A DNA stretch of 64,000 nucleotides from SIRX01 sp965213905 (GTDB lineage Bacteria > Actinomycetota > Rubrobacteria > Rubrobacterales > Rubrobacteraceae), in assembly GCA_965213905.1 (NCBI GenBank), contig OZ243922.1, forward strand, positions 2,728,001-2,792,000, read 5' to 3'. The position numbers and the translations under genes are program-made. The notes under the pieces were generated by a model, which saw only the letters and a list, made by a program, of their open reading frames with translations, did not search any database and had not been told where the DNA came from. Positions within the stretch are counted from its first letter, which is position 1; every line of letters starts with the position of its first letter. This document shows, piece by piece, positions 18,019 through 24,845 of the stretch.

Positions 18019-18657
18019 TTACTCTTGCTGTCGCTTCTCGCGAGCAAGCCACAGTAGGACGACGCCGACGAAACCCGAGATGGCGCTGGACTTCCAGGAC
18101 CATTCTGAGAATGCCGAGCGGTCGCCGCCCTTGACCGCGAGGTTGATCCCTAGCAGCGCCGCGTAGCCAACCGTAAGGGCTCCGTTCTGAACAAAGAAAT
18201 TTCCCCACGAGAGCTCTTCGAGATCCTCCACCGAACCCGAACGCCGTATGTAGTGCCGAATAGAGAAGTTCATCATGAGACCGACGAGATGTCCCCGGGC
18301 AAGACCCGACGCCGACTTACGCAAGTCGTAAGGCACCTCATACGACCGACGCCACAAGTGCGCAGCCGTCCCCGCGAGGGCAACCCCGACAAACACGAAA
18401 GCTGCCTGCTCCACCGCTCGCTCGAACGCCGAGTGTTGCGGTATGTAGGGCTTGCCCCAATCTTCGGCGAATGCCAACGTGTCGTCCCCGATCACAGATT
18501 CCACCGGCTTGCCGTCCTGCAAAGCTTCCTGCAAATGATTGCCTAGCTCGCCCTGCATTTCCCCTACTCTCTGCGGAGAGATGCCCATGGCTCTCCAATA
18601 ACCCTCGCACTCTAGCATGACAAATTCCAATTCCTCTTGCCGGTCCTCATAACTCAA
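18019..18657 (-). CDS. HAAS-type membrane protein A (212 residues)
   Basis: First structural gene after the PadR regulator, overlapping its end by 11 bases, which implies translational coupling. The module (about residues 5-75) contains LECEGYWRAMGISPQRVGEM, LGNHLQEALQDGKPVESVIG and FAEDW. Hydrophobic spans follow (FVFVGVALAGTAAHLW and two or three more). A frame opens at 18675, but TTG 18657-18655 has TAGGAG at normal spacing and aligns with the other paralogues, so it is preferred. Partnership with PadR in sensing or effector output is inferred only from order and overlap. Confidence 0.7.
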   Translation of the reverse strand: MSYEDRQEELEFVMLECEGYWRAMGISPQRVGEMQGELGNHLQEALQDGKPVESVIGDDTLAFAEDWGKPYIPQHSAFERAVEQAAFVFVGVALAGTAAHLWRRSYEVPYDLRKSASGLARGHLVGLMMNFSIRHYIRRSGSVEDLEELSWGNFFVQNGALTVGYAALLGINLAVKGGDRSAFSEWSWKSSAISGFVGVVLLWLAREKRQQE

Positions 18658-19030
18658 GATAACTCCTATCCCCAACGACCTTCTCTACCGCCTCCGAAAA
18701 GTTACTCCACTCTTCTTTCCATTCCCTCAACTTCTCCCGCCCCGCCGGGAGCACCCGGTAATACTTGCGCCGCGGACCTTCTTTGGATGGCACCGTGTAA
18801 CCCTCGACGTAACCACCCTTCTGCAACCGGCTCAAGAGCGGGTAGATGCTCCCCTCGCCGACCAGCTCCAGCCCCCGCTCCTCCATCTTCCGCACCATCT
18901 CGTACCCGTAGGCTGGCTCCTCGGCAATGATCGCCAACAGGCACATGTCCAACACCCCCTTTAGCAACTGCGAGTTGCGCCTGTCTCCCGTTTCCGCCAA
19001 ACGTTCCCTTTCCGGAACCTTGCACCGCAA
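18647..19030 (-). CDS. PadR-family transcriptional regulator
   Basis: A winged-helix regulator of about 120 residues. The family core is clear: LLKGVLDMCLLAIIAEEPAY, GYEMVRKMEERGLELVGEG, SIYPLLSRLQKGGYVEGY (recognition helix) and GPRRKYYRVLPAGREKLREW with the C-terminal dimer helix. The start is uncertain. The frame begins at TTG 19030-19028 inside a CTTGC/GCAAG inverted repeat, but TTG 19000-18998 (LAETGDRRNSQ) has AAAGGGA just upstream and may be the true start. PadR proteins usually repress their own operon and neighbouring membrane genes; here the HAAS genes follow in the same direction and overlap. Confidence 0.86.
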   Translation of the reverse strand: MRCKVPERERLAETGDRRNSQLLKGVLDMCLLAIIAEEPAYGYEMVRKMEERGLELVGEGSIYPLLSRLQKGGYVEGYTVPSKEGPRRKYYRVLPAGREKLREWKEEWSNFSEAVEKVVGDRSYLEL

Positions 19031-19031
19031 G
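19019..19031. promoter_or_regulatory. Inverted repeat at the PadR start
   Basis: CTTGC and GCAAG are separated by three bases and overlap the upstream candidate start codon. The region 19032-19139, between PadR and hisZ, also contains TTTTGCAAGATAG (half-site like) and is A+T-rich. An autoregulatory operator is possible, but typical PadR operators are longer. Confidence 0.3.
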
Positions 19032-19139
19032 ATACCAGTAAGTTAGCAGACGGTACTTTGTTTTGCAAGATAGTGGGTTTGGAACGTCGAGGCGGGGTGG
19101 ACGATAGAGCCTTGTTTATGGGTTAAGATAGCGGTTCTT

Positions 19140-20381
19140 ATGAGACGAGAGGTTCCCAGAAAGTTTACGACGACGCCCGGCACGCGGGACATCTTGCCGC
19201 CGGAGTCCACGCGGTTGTGGGACGTGCAGGCGCGGGTTTTGCGGCGGTTTCGGGCTTTCGGGTTTCGGGAGGTCGTGACGCCGGCGCTGGAGTATTCCGA
19301 GGTGGTGGAGGAGCCGAGGTTGCGGGACGCTTCCTTCAAGCTCTTTGACGACGACAACCAGATGTTGATGCTGCGTCCGGAGGTGACCACCCAGATCGCC
19401 CGTCTCGTCGCCCAGCGTTTGGGGAACGAACCGCCGCCGCACAAGCTCTCTTACAGCCTGCCGGTGTACCGTCGGGCGGGGGTCGGTCGGGGGCAGGCTG
19501 CCGAGTTTCATCAGGCGGGGGTCGAGGCCGTCGGCTCCACGAGCCCGGCGGAGGACGCGGGGAGCATAGCTTTGCTCGTGGACGTGTTGGAGAGCCTGGG
19601 GTTGCGGGCGCCGGATGATTTCGCCGTCGTGCTAGGGCAGACGGCCTTTTATGAAGGGTATTTGAACTCCCACGCGCCGGAGGTTGCGCCGGAGTTGCTG
19701 GCGGCGCTGGCGGCGAAGGATTTGGTGCGGGTTGATGAGATCTCCTCGGGCTTGGATGGGGAGACGACTGAAGGGGTACGTGGCATACCCCGCATCGTGG
19801 GTCCGGCGGCAGACGGCTCCGTTTTGGAGCGGGCCGGGGAATACGCGCGGGGGGAAGAGGCCGGGGCGGCTCTGGAGAACCTGCGGGAAATACTGGCCCA
19901 CCTGGAGGCTTACGGATGCCTGAAAGCGGTGATCTTGGACCTCGGTTTGATCGGGCGCTACAACTACTACACCGGCGCCGTCTACGAAGCGTACTCGCCG
20001 GACCTCGGCTTCACCATCGCCAGCGGAGGCCGGTACGATAACCTGCTCCGCCGCTTTGGAGAGCCGCTCCCGGCTACAGGCTTCGCCATCTCCCTCGAAA
20101 GACTTCTCTCTATATTACCGGCCGCCGAGACGGAGCCATTGCTCGTTCTCGTGGGCGATACCGTCGAGAGCACCGGCGTCTCGGACCTTTTGAGGGGCTC
20201 CGGGGTGCGGGTGCTGCAACTGGCCGGGGACTTGCCGGCGGCGGAAGCCTCCCGGTACGCTAGGTCGGTGGGGGCTGAGTGGATATGTTATCCGGCATCC
20301 GGCGAGGTCGAGCTAAGCCGGAATGGAGACGAGCCGAAGCTGGTAAAGCCCGGAGAAGTCGCGAAGATGGTGAACGGGTGA
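19140..20381 (+). CDS. hisZ: ATP phosphoribosyltransferase regulatory subunit (HisZ)
   Basis: A 413-residue class II tRNA-synthetase-like protein that activates the short HisG and confers histidine feedback. TTPGTRDILPPESTRLWDVQ, the HisZ-type motif LFDDDNQMLMLRPEVTTQIA, YRRAGVGRGQAAEFHQAGVE and FTIASGGRYDNLLRRFG are visible. The LRPE-VTTQIAR segment and the immediately overlapping short hisG favour HisZ over histidyl-tRNA synthetase, although it retains a C-terminal alpha/beta remnant (residues 335-413). No Shine-Dalgarno precedes the ATG. TAAGAT lies ten bases upstream and may be a -10 for a nearly leaderless message. First gene of hisZGDBHA. Confidence 0.85.
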   Translation: MRREVPRKFTTTPGTRDILPPESTRLWDVQARVLRRFRAFGFREVVTPALEYSEVVEEPRLRDASFKLFDDDNQMLMLRPEVTTQIARLVAQRLGNEPPPHKLSYSLPVYRRAGVGRGQAAEFHQAGVEAVGSTSPAEDAGSIALLVDVLESLGLRAPDDFAVVLGQTAFYEGYLNSHAPEVAPELLAALAAKDLVRVDEISSGLDGETTEGVRGIPRIVGPAADGSVLERAGEYARGEEAGAALENLREILAHLEAYGCLKAVILDLGLIGRYNYYTGAVYEAYSPDLGFTIASGGRYDNLLRRFGEPLPATGFAISLERLLSILPAAETEPLLVLVGDTVESTGVSDLLRGSGVRVLQLAGDLPAAEASRYARSVGAEWICYPASGEVELSRNGDEPKLVKPGEVAKMVNG

Positions 20382-21025
20382 GCGGGCTCCGGATCGCGGT
20401 TCCCAAAGGGGCCATCTTCGAGGATGCCCTGCGCGCGCTCGGGGCCGCCGGGCTGCCGGTGGAGGTTCTCCGGGACAATGGCCGCAAGCTCGTGTACCGG
20501 GCCGGTGGCACGGAGTTCGTTATTAGCCGCCCGACCGATGTACCCGTCTTTGTGGAACACGGGGCGGCGGACGTCGGAATCGTCGGCAAGGACGTTCTAG
20601 AGGAACAGCAGCCGAACGTCATGGAGCTCAAAGATTTGGGAACGGGTGCGTGCCGCATGATCCTGGCGGCCCAGGGAGACCGGGCGGAGGAAGTGAGGGA
20701 AGCCATCTCCCGGGCCGAGGTGGTGCGGGTGGCGACGAAGTTTCCGAACATCGCCCGGCGGTACTTCGAAGGCCTCGGCCGGCAGGCGGAGATCATCGCG
20801 CTCCACGGCTCCATAGAGCTCGCCCCGCTCGTCGGGCTCGCAGAGTGCATCGTGGACCTCACCGCCACCGGCACCACGCTGCGGGAGAACGACCTCGCGG
20901 TGCTGGACGACATCTCCTCTTCGACCGCCCGCGTGATCGCCAACCGCGGCTCTTACCGGCTGCGCCACGAACAAGTCGCCACGTTGGTAAACGCCATGCA
21001 AAAAGCGGAGGCGCCGTATGGTTAA
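20378..21025 (+). CDS. hisG: ATP phosphoribosyltransferase, short form
   Basis: Catalyses the first step of histidine synthesis. The GTG at 20378 overlaps the hisZ stop (GTGA) and begins VSGLRIAVPKGAIFEDAL, so the upstream 33 codons of open frame are not used. At 215 residues it is the short HisG that lacks the C-terminal regulatory domain and works with HisZ. PRPP-binding ECIVDLTATGTTLRENDL and DVGIVGKDVLEE are present. It overlaps hisD by eight bases. Confidence 0.94.
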   Translation: MSGLRIAVPKGAIFEDALRALGAAGLPVEVLRDNGRKLVYRAGGTEFVISRPTDVPVFVEHGAADVGIVGKDVLEEQQPNVMELKDLGTGACRMILAAQGDRAEEVREAISRAEVVRVATKFPNIARRYFEGLGRQAEIIALHGSIELAPLVGLAECIVDLTATGTTLRENDLAVLDDISSSTARVIANRGSYRLRHEQVATLVNAMQKAEAPYG

Positions 21026-22283
21026 AAAGCTCGACGCCCGCGAAGCCGCGCCGGAGGACTTTGTCGCCGGGTTGCGGCGACCCGGGGGGTTTCTGGAGGC
21101 GGAAATCCGCGGCGCCGCCCGCAGCATAGTTGATGACGTGAGGGACCGGGGCGACGAGGCGCTGCTGGAGTATACGGAACGCTTCGACGGGGCTAGGCCG
21201 GAGCCCATCCGGGTTCCGGCGGGGGAGATAGAATCGGCCCGCGATAGACTGTCCCCCGACCTGACGGAATCTTTCGGGGTGGCGATAGAGAACGTCCGGC
21301 TCTTCCACAAGCGCGAGATGGACCGCTCCTGGGAGACGAGCCGGAACGGGGCGACTACGGGGCAGCGGGTGCGGCCGTTGCGGCGGGCCGGGCTCTACGT
21401 CCCCGGTGGACACGGGGCTTACCCGAGCACGCTGGTAATGTCGGCGGTCCCGGCGCAAGTCGCCGGGGTCGAGGAGATCTGTGTCTGCGTGCCGGGGCGC
21501 GGCGGGCGCGTGAGCGAGTGGGTGCTGGCCGTTGCGGGCCTGCTCGGCCTGGACGAGGTATACGCCGTCGGCGGGGCGCAGGCGATAGCAGCCATGGCCT
21601 ACGGCACGCAGAGCATCCCGGCGGTAAACAAGATCGTCGGCCCCGGCAACGACTACGTTACGGCGGCCAAGCTGGAAGTTTTCGGGGCCGTCGGTATAGA
21701 CGCGCCCCAGGGACCGAGTGAGATCGTGGTGATCGCCGACGCCGGAGCCTTCCCCGAAAGGGTGGCCCACGACCTGATGGCCCAGGCCGAGCACCTCTCC
21801 GGCGCGTCGGCGATACTGCTCTCACCGAGCGAGAACCTCATAGAAAGCGTCAAGCCGTTGCTCTCCGGCGAACCGGCAGGGCTCATAACCCTGGTATGGA
21901 CGCGGGACCTCGAACACGCCGCCGAACTCTCCAATCTCTATGCCCCCGAACACGCCCACATAATCTCCGAAGACCACGAAGCCGTCCTCAACGACCTGCG
22001 CGAGGCGGGGCTCGTAGCCATCGGCGACCACAGCCCGGTCGCCCTCAGCGACTACGCCGCCGGACCTTCTCACGCGCTCCCGACTTCGGGAGCCGCCGCG
22101 TGGGCCTCCCCGCTCGGGACCCACGACTTCCTGGTTCGCACAAACTACATGCACTTTACGCAGGAGGCCTTGCAGAACCTCGGCCCGCACGTAGAGCGGT
22201 TGGCACAGCTCGAAGGTTTCGAGAATCACGCCGCGAGCGTCGGGGTTCGTCGTTCGGAGAAGGATGGTCCCGATGAAGACTAG
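21018..22283 (+). CDS. hisD: Histidinol dehydrogenase
   Basis: The 421-residue zinc enzyme for the last two steps (histidinol to histidine). RRAGLYVPGGHGAYPSTLVM, IVGPGNDYVTAAKLEVFGAV, the signature IDAPQGPSEIVVIADAGAFP, the zinc-ligand segment AQAEHLSGASAIL and SAAAWASPLG-like GAAAWASPLGTHDFL are present. The ATG lies inside the end of hisG, giving translational coupling. A 60-base gap separates it from hisB. hisC is not in this window. Confidence 0.95.
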   Translation: MVKKLDAREAAPEDFVAGLRRPGGFLEAEIRGAARSIVDDVRDRGDEALLEYTERFDGARPEPIRVPAGEIESARDRLSPDLTESFGVAIENVRLFHKREMDRSWETSRNGATTGQRVRPLRRAGLYVPGGHGAYPSTLVMSAVPAQVAGVEEICVCVPGRGGRVSEWVLAVAGLLGLDEVYAVGGAQAIAAMAYGTQSIPAVNKIVGPGNDYVTAAKLEVFGAVGIDAPQGPSEIVVIADAGAFPERVAHDLMAQAEHLSGASAILLSPSENLIESVKPLLSGEPAGLITLVWTRDLEHAAELSNLYAPEHAHIISEDHEAVLNDLREAGLVAIGDHSPVALSDYAAGPSHALPTSGAAAWASPLGTHDFLVRTNYMHFTQEALQNLGPHVERLAQLEGFENHAASVGVRRSEKDGPDED

Positions 22284-22343
22284 AAAGCTCTTTTCCCGGC
22301 TGCTGTTTCTTAGAAAACCTCCGATCTACCAGGAGAAGACACC

Positions 22344-22928
22344 ATGACGCGCACCGGCAACGCGGAACGAAAAACGGGCGAGACTTTTGTCCGGGTAAGT
22401 CTGAACCTCGATGGTTCGGGGGGCGCAGAGGTCGCCACGGGTGTGGGTTTTCTGGACCACGTTCTGCACCTGCTCGCCCACCATTCCGGCGTAGACCTGG
22501 ACGTAGAGGCCGAGGGCGATACCTGGGTAGACGATCATCACACCGTCGAAGATACGGGGCTCGTGTTGGGCCGCGCCTTCGACGAGGCTTTGGGCGACCG
22601 CTCGGACCTCGTACGCTTCGCCGACGCTTCGGCGCCGCTCATCGAGGCGCTCTCGACCGTTGTCCTGGATCTGGGCGGGCGTTCGCACCTCACCTGCAAC
22701 CTCGGCCCGATGCCGGAGAAGATCGGGACTTTCGACGTGGAGCTTTTCCAGGAATTCCTCCGGGCTTTTACGCAATACGGCAACTTTACCCTGCACCTCA
22801 ACTGCCACTACGGCGAAAACGCCCATCACAAGGTCGAATCCGGCGTCAAAGCCCTGGCCGTGGCCTTACGGGAAGGTATCGCGACTCGAAACTCCGGGAA
22901 TGCCTCGACAAAAGGAATAATAGATTGA
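22344..22928 (+). CDS. hisB: Imidazoleglycerol-phosphate dehydratase
   Basis: A 194-residue monofunctional dehydratase with the paired histidine-rich metal sites FLDHVLHLLAHHSGVDL and DDHHTVEDTGLVLG, plus ELFQEFLRAF and LHLNCHYGENAHHKVES further on. There is no HAD phosphatase domain, so histidinol-phosphatase must be a separate gene not in this window. The start ATG has CAGGAGAAGACACC upstream. The downstream gap to hisH is unusually long (136 bases) and is filled by a repeat element. Confidence 0.95.
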   Translation: MTRTGNAERKTGETFVRVSLNLDGSGGAEVATGVGFLDHVLHLLAHHSGVDLDVEAEGDTWVDDHHTVEDTGLVLGRAFDEALGDRSDLVRFADASAPLIEALSTVVLDLGGRSHLTCNLGPMPEKIGTFDVELFQEFLRAFTQYGNFTLHLNCHYGENAHHKVESGVKALAVALREGIATRNSGNASTKGIID

Positions 22929-22933
22929 GCGAT

Positions 22934-23068
22934 CAGGTTCCAGGCTCCAGTATTCAGCGAAAGACCGTATCGAGCGACGTTTCAGAAAGCTGTCGTCACC
23001 GGAAACTAACGTCGTTGCGCTTCGGAACAGGGTTAACGGCCGACAAACTGACGGCTGATACCTGATGC
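22934..23068 (+). repeat. Intergenic CTGA-array element 1, inside the his operon
   Basis: The left edge has four CAG units at exact 7-base spacing (22934, 22941, 22948, 22955). The right edge has CTGA units at 7-base spacing (23048, 23055, 23062; a CTAA follows at 23069). The two arrays are in inverted orientation around about 90 bases with no open frame I can support. The third CTGA unit contains the ATG of hisH, so the array runs into the coding sequence. It resembles the elements at 44.1 and 56.5 kb in design but has no clear sequence identity to them beyond the arrays. Confidence 0.55.
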
Positions 23069-23691
23069 CTAAAACCTTACAAGTCGCCGTGGTGGACTAC
23101 GACGCCGGCAACACGCTCTCCGTAACGCGGGCGCTGGAGAAAGTCGGGGCGCGCGTGGACCTCACGCCCGATCCGGAGCGGGTGGCCGCGGCCGACGCCG
23201 TGGTGTTGCCGGGGGTCGGGGCTTTCGGAGACTGCATGAAGAAGCTCCGCGGGCGCGGCATGGAGGCCGCCTGCCGGGAAGTTTACGCCAGTGGCAAACC
23301 GTTCCTCGGGGTTTGCGTGGCCCTGCAGGTCTTTTTCGAACGCTCGGAAGAGTCGCCGGGGGTAGAGGGGCTGGGAATATTTCCCGGAACGGTCGTCCGG
23401 TTCAAGGCAGACGGCCTCAAAGTTCCCCACATGGGCTGGAACCAGCTCTCGCTCGCGCGGGAGCATCCGGTACTGGAGGGGCTCGACGGTGAATCGTTCT
23501 ACTTCGTCCACTCTTACTACCCGGAGCCCGGGGAACCGGCGGACGTGCTCGGCACGACGGGTTACGGGGTAGAGTTCTGCGCGGCGGCGGGCCGGGAGAA
23601 TTTGGTGGCGGTGCAGTTTCACCCGGAGAAGAGCAGCCGGGCCGGGCTGAAACTGTACGAGAACTTTCTATCCTGGGCCGGGAACCTGTGA
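23065..23691 (+). CDS. hisH: Imidazole glycerol phosphate synthase, glutaminase subunit
   Basis: A 208-residue class I glutamine amidotransferase supplying ammonia to HisF. VAVVDYDAGNTLSVTRALE opens the protein. The nucleophile cysteine is in FLGVCVALQVFFE (GVCVALQ instead of the common GICLGMQ), and the His/Glu pair is in AVQFHPEKSS. The partner hisF is not adjacent but about 14 kb downstream. The ATG lies in the repeat array and lacks a strong Shine-Dalgarno, so the position of the start and its efficiency are uncertain. It overlaps hisA by four bases. Confidence 0.92.
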   Translation: MPKTLQVAVVDYDAGNTLSVTRALEKVGARVDLTPDPERVAAADAVVLPGVGAFGDCMKKLRGRGMEAACREVYASGKPFLGVCVALQVFFERSEESPGVEGLGIFPGTVVRFKADGLKVPHMGWNQLSLAREHPVLEGLDGESFYFVHSYYPEPGEPADVLGTTGYGVEFCAAAGRENLVAVQFHPEKSSRAGLKLYENFLSWAGNL

Positions 23692-24407
23692 CGGGCTTTA
23701 CCGTATTTCCGGCCATAGACCTGCGGGACGGGAAGTGCGTCCGGCTCAAGCAAGGGGATTTCGGCCGCTCCCGGGAGTACGACGCAGACCCGGTTGGCCG
23801 CGCCCGGGAGTGGGAACGCCGGGGGGCTGGGGCGATACACGTTGTAGACCTGGACGGGGCAAAAGACGGGCGACCGGCCCAGCTATCCCTGATCTGCGAG
23901 ATAGCCAGCGCCGTGAACGTGCCGCTCCAGGCCGGCGGTGGCGTGCGGACGCTCGAAGACTTGCGGGCTGTGCGAGAGGCCGGCGCGAAGTGGGTCGTAA
24001 TGGGCACGGCCGCCGTCGAGGATAGAGGCTTGCGGCTGCGGGCCGTCGAGGAGGCCGGAAGCTCGCTCGTGGTTGCGGTGGACGCCCGGGACGGCATCGT
24101 CTCCACCCACGGCTGGCAGCGGTCCAGTGGGGTTGGGGTGTTGGAGTTGGCGGAGGAACTGGCTAACGATGGCGTAGCCAGAGTCCTCTACACGGACGTT
24201 GCGCGGGACGGTATGGATTCTGGGGCGGCTTTGGAAGAAACCGCCGAAGTCGCCCGCCGCGTCCCGGCTATCGCCAGCGGCGGCGTGCGGGGTGTGGGGG
24301 ATGTCGCGGCGCTCTCGAAGATAGAAGGCATAACCGGGGCCATCGTCGGGACCGCGCTCTACGAAGGTCAGGTTACGCTGGAGGAACTTTTAGAGGCCGC
24401 CCGCTAG
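23688..24407 (+). CDS. hisA: ProFAR isomerase (HisA)
   Basis: A 239-residue TIM-barrel isomerase of the histidine pathway. FPAIDLRDGKCVRLKQGDF with the catalytic aspartate, LQAGGGVRTLEDLRAV, the second aspartate region VLYTDVARDGM and ASGGVRGVGDVAAL are typical. GTG 23688 overlaps the hisH stop. Because this is an actinobacterial-type genome, a dual HisA/TrpF (PriA) role is possible. No trpF is seen in the trp clusters of this window, which makes that worth testing, but the sequence alone does not decide. Confidence 0.92.
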   Translation: MTGFTVFPAIDLRDGKCVRLKQGDFGRSREYDADPVGRAREWERRGAGAIHVVDLDGAKDGRPAQLSLICEIASAVNVPLQAGGGVRTLEDLRAVREAGAKWVVMGTAAVEDRGLRLRAVEEAGSSLVVAVDARDGIVSTHGWQRSSGVGVLELAEELANDGVARVLYTDVARDGMDSGAALEETAEVARRVPAIASGGVRGVGDVAALSKIEGITGAIVGTALYEGQVTLEELLEAAR

Positions 24408-24426
24408 TCTTGCGGAACCTCTGGAA

Positions 24427-24738
24427 CTATATCTCTAGTTGGGAAGTCTTCGCTTTTCCCTCGTCGTATTTGACGGATTGGATCGCCCGCCAGGTAAATT
24501 TGGCGAGGGATTCGTCGGTCGGCCGGTGTGCGAGTTCCCGGTCCGCCGCCGCGATGGCTTCCCGGGCGGTCTCGACGCCGGTGTCCAGGGCGGCGTTGAT
24601 CTCGTAGGCCCGCGCCGCCTGGTACTTTACCCGGATCTCGCGGGGGTGGGCGTTTCCCACCACGTAGGAGAGTTCGTACTCCTCCGTGCGGCTTTCGTAA
24701 TCCCCTATTCTGCGGGATGTACACGTGAGTTTCGGCAT
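24427..24738 (-). CDS. Hypothetical protein (103 residues)
   Basis: I do not recognise the family. The protein is soluble and mixed charge. The segment EIRVKYQAARAYEINAALDT followed by VETAREAIAAADREL suggests two helices, and SLAKFTWRAIQSVKY follows. Its start is supported by TACGAT six bases before the ATG and the absence of a Shine-Dalgarno, the leaderless arrangement seen at other genes here. It converges with hisA (19-base gap) and diverges from the penicillin-binding protein. Confidence 0.55.
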   Translation of the reverse strand: MPKLTCTSRRIGDYESRTEEYELSYVVGNAHPREIRVKYQAARAYEINAALDTGVETAREAIAAADRELAHRPTDESLAKFTWRAIQSVKYDEGKAKTSQLEI

Positions 24739-24845
24739 CGCTACATCGTAACATCGGAGGAAAGCGAACGTTACGCGGCCCGCAGTGATCCGGAGGGGCG
24801 GTTCGCACTTCCGGTCCGGGCTAGGATAGACTTATAGGGGATCAG

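Noticed and set aside
19140..20381. Histidyl-tRNA synthetase (hisS) for the first his-cluster gene
   Set aside because: The LFDDDNQMLMLRPEVT motif form and overlap with a short hisG indicate HisZ, although a synthetase-like C-terminal remnant remains.
22929..23064. RNA gene or riboswitch in the hisB-hisH spacer
   Set aside because: No cloverleaf or recognised aptamer core could be drawn; the regular CAG/CTGA spacing explains most of the visible structure.
24404..24808. A 134-codon minus-strand frame overlapping the 103-residue hypothetical gene
   Set aside because: Arg/Pro-rich with no start signal; the other frame has better protein-like composition and a -10 at leaderless spacing.
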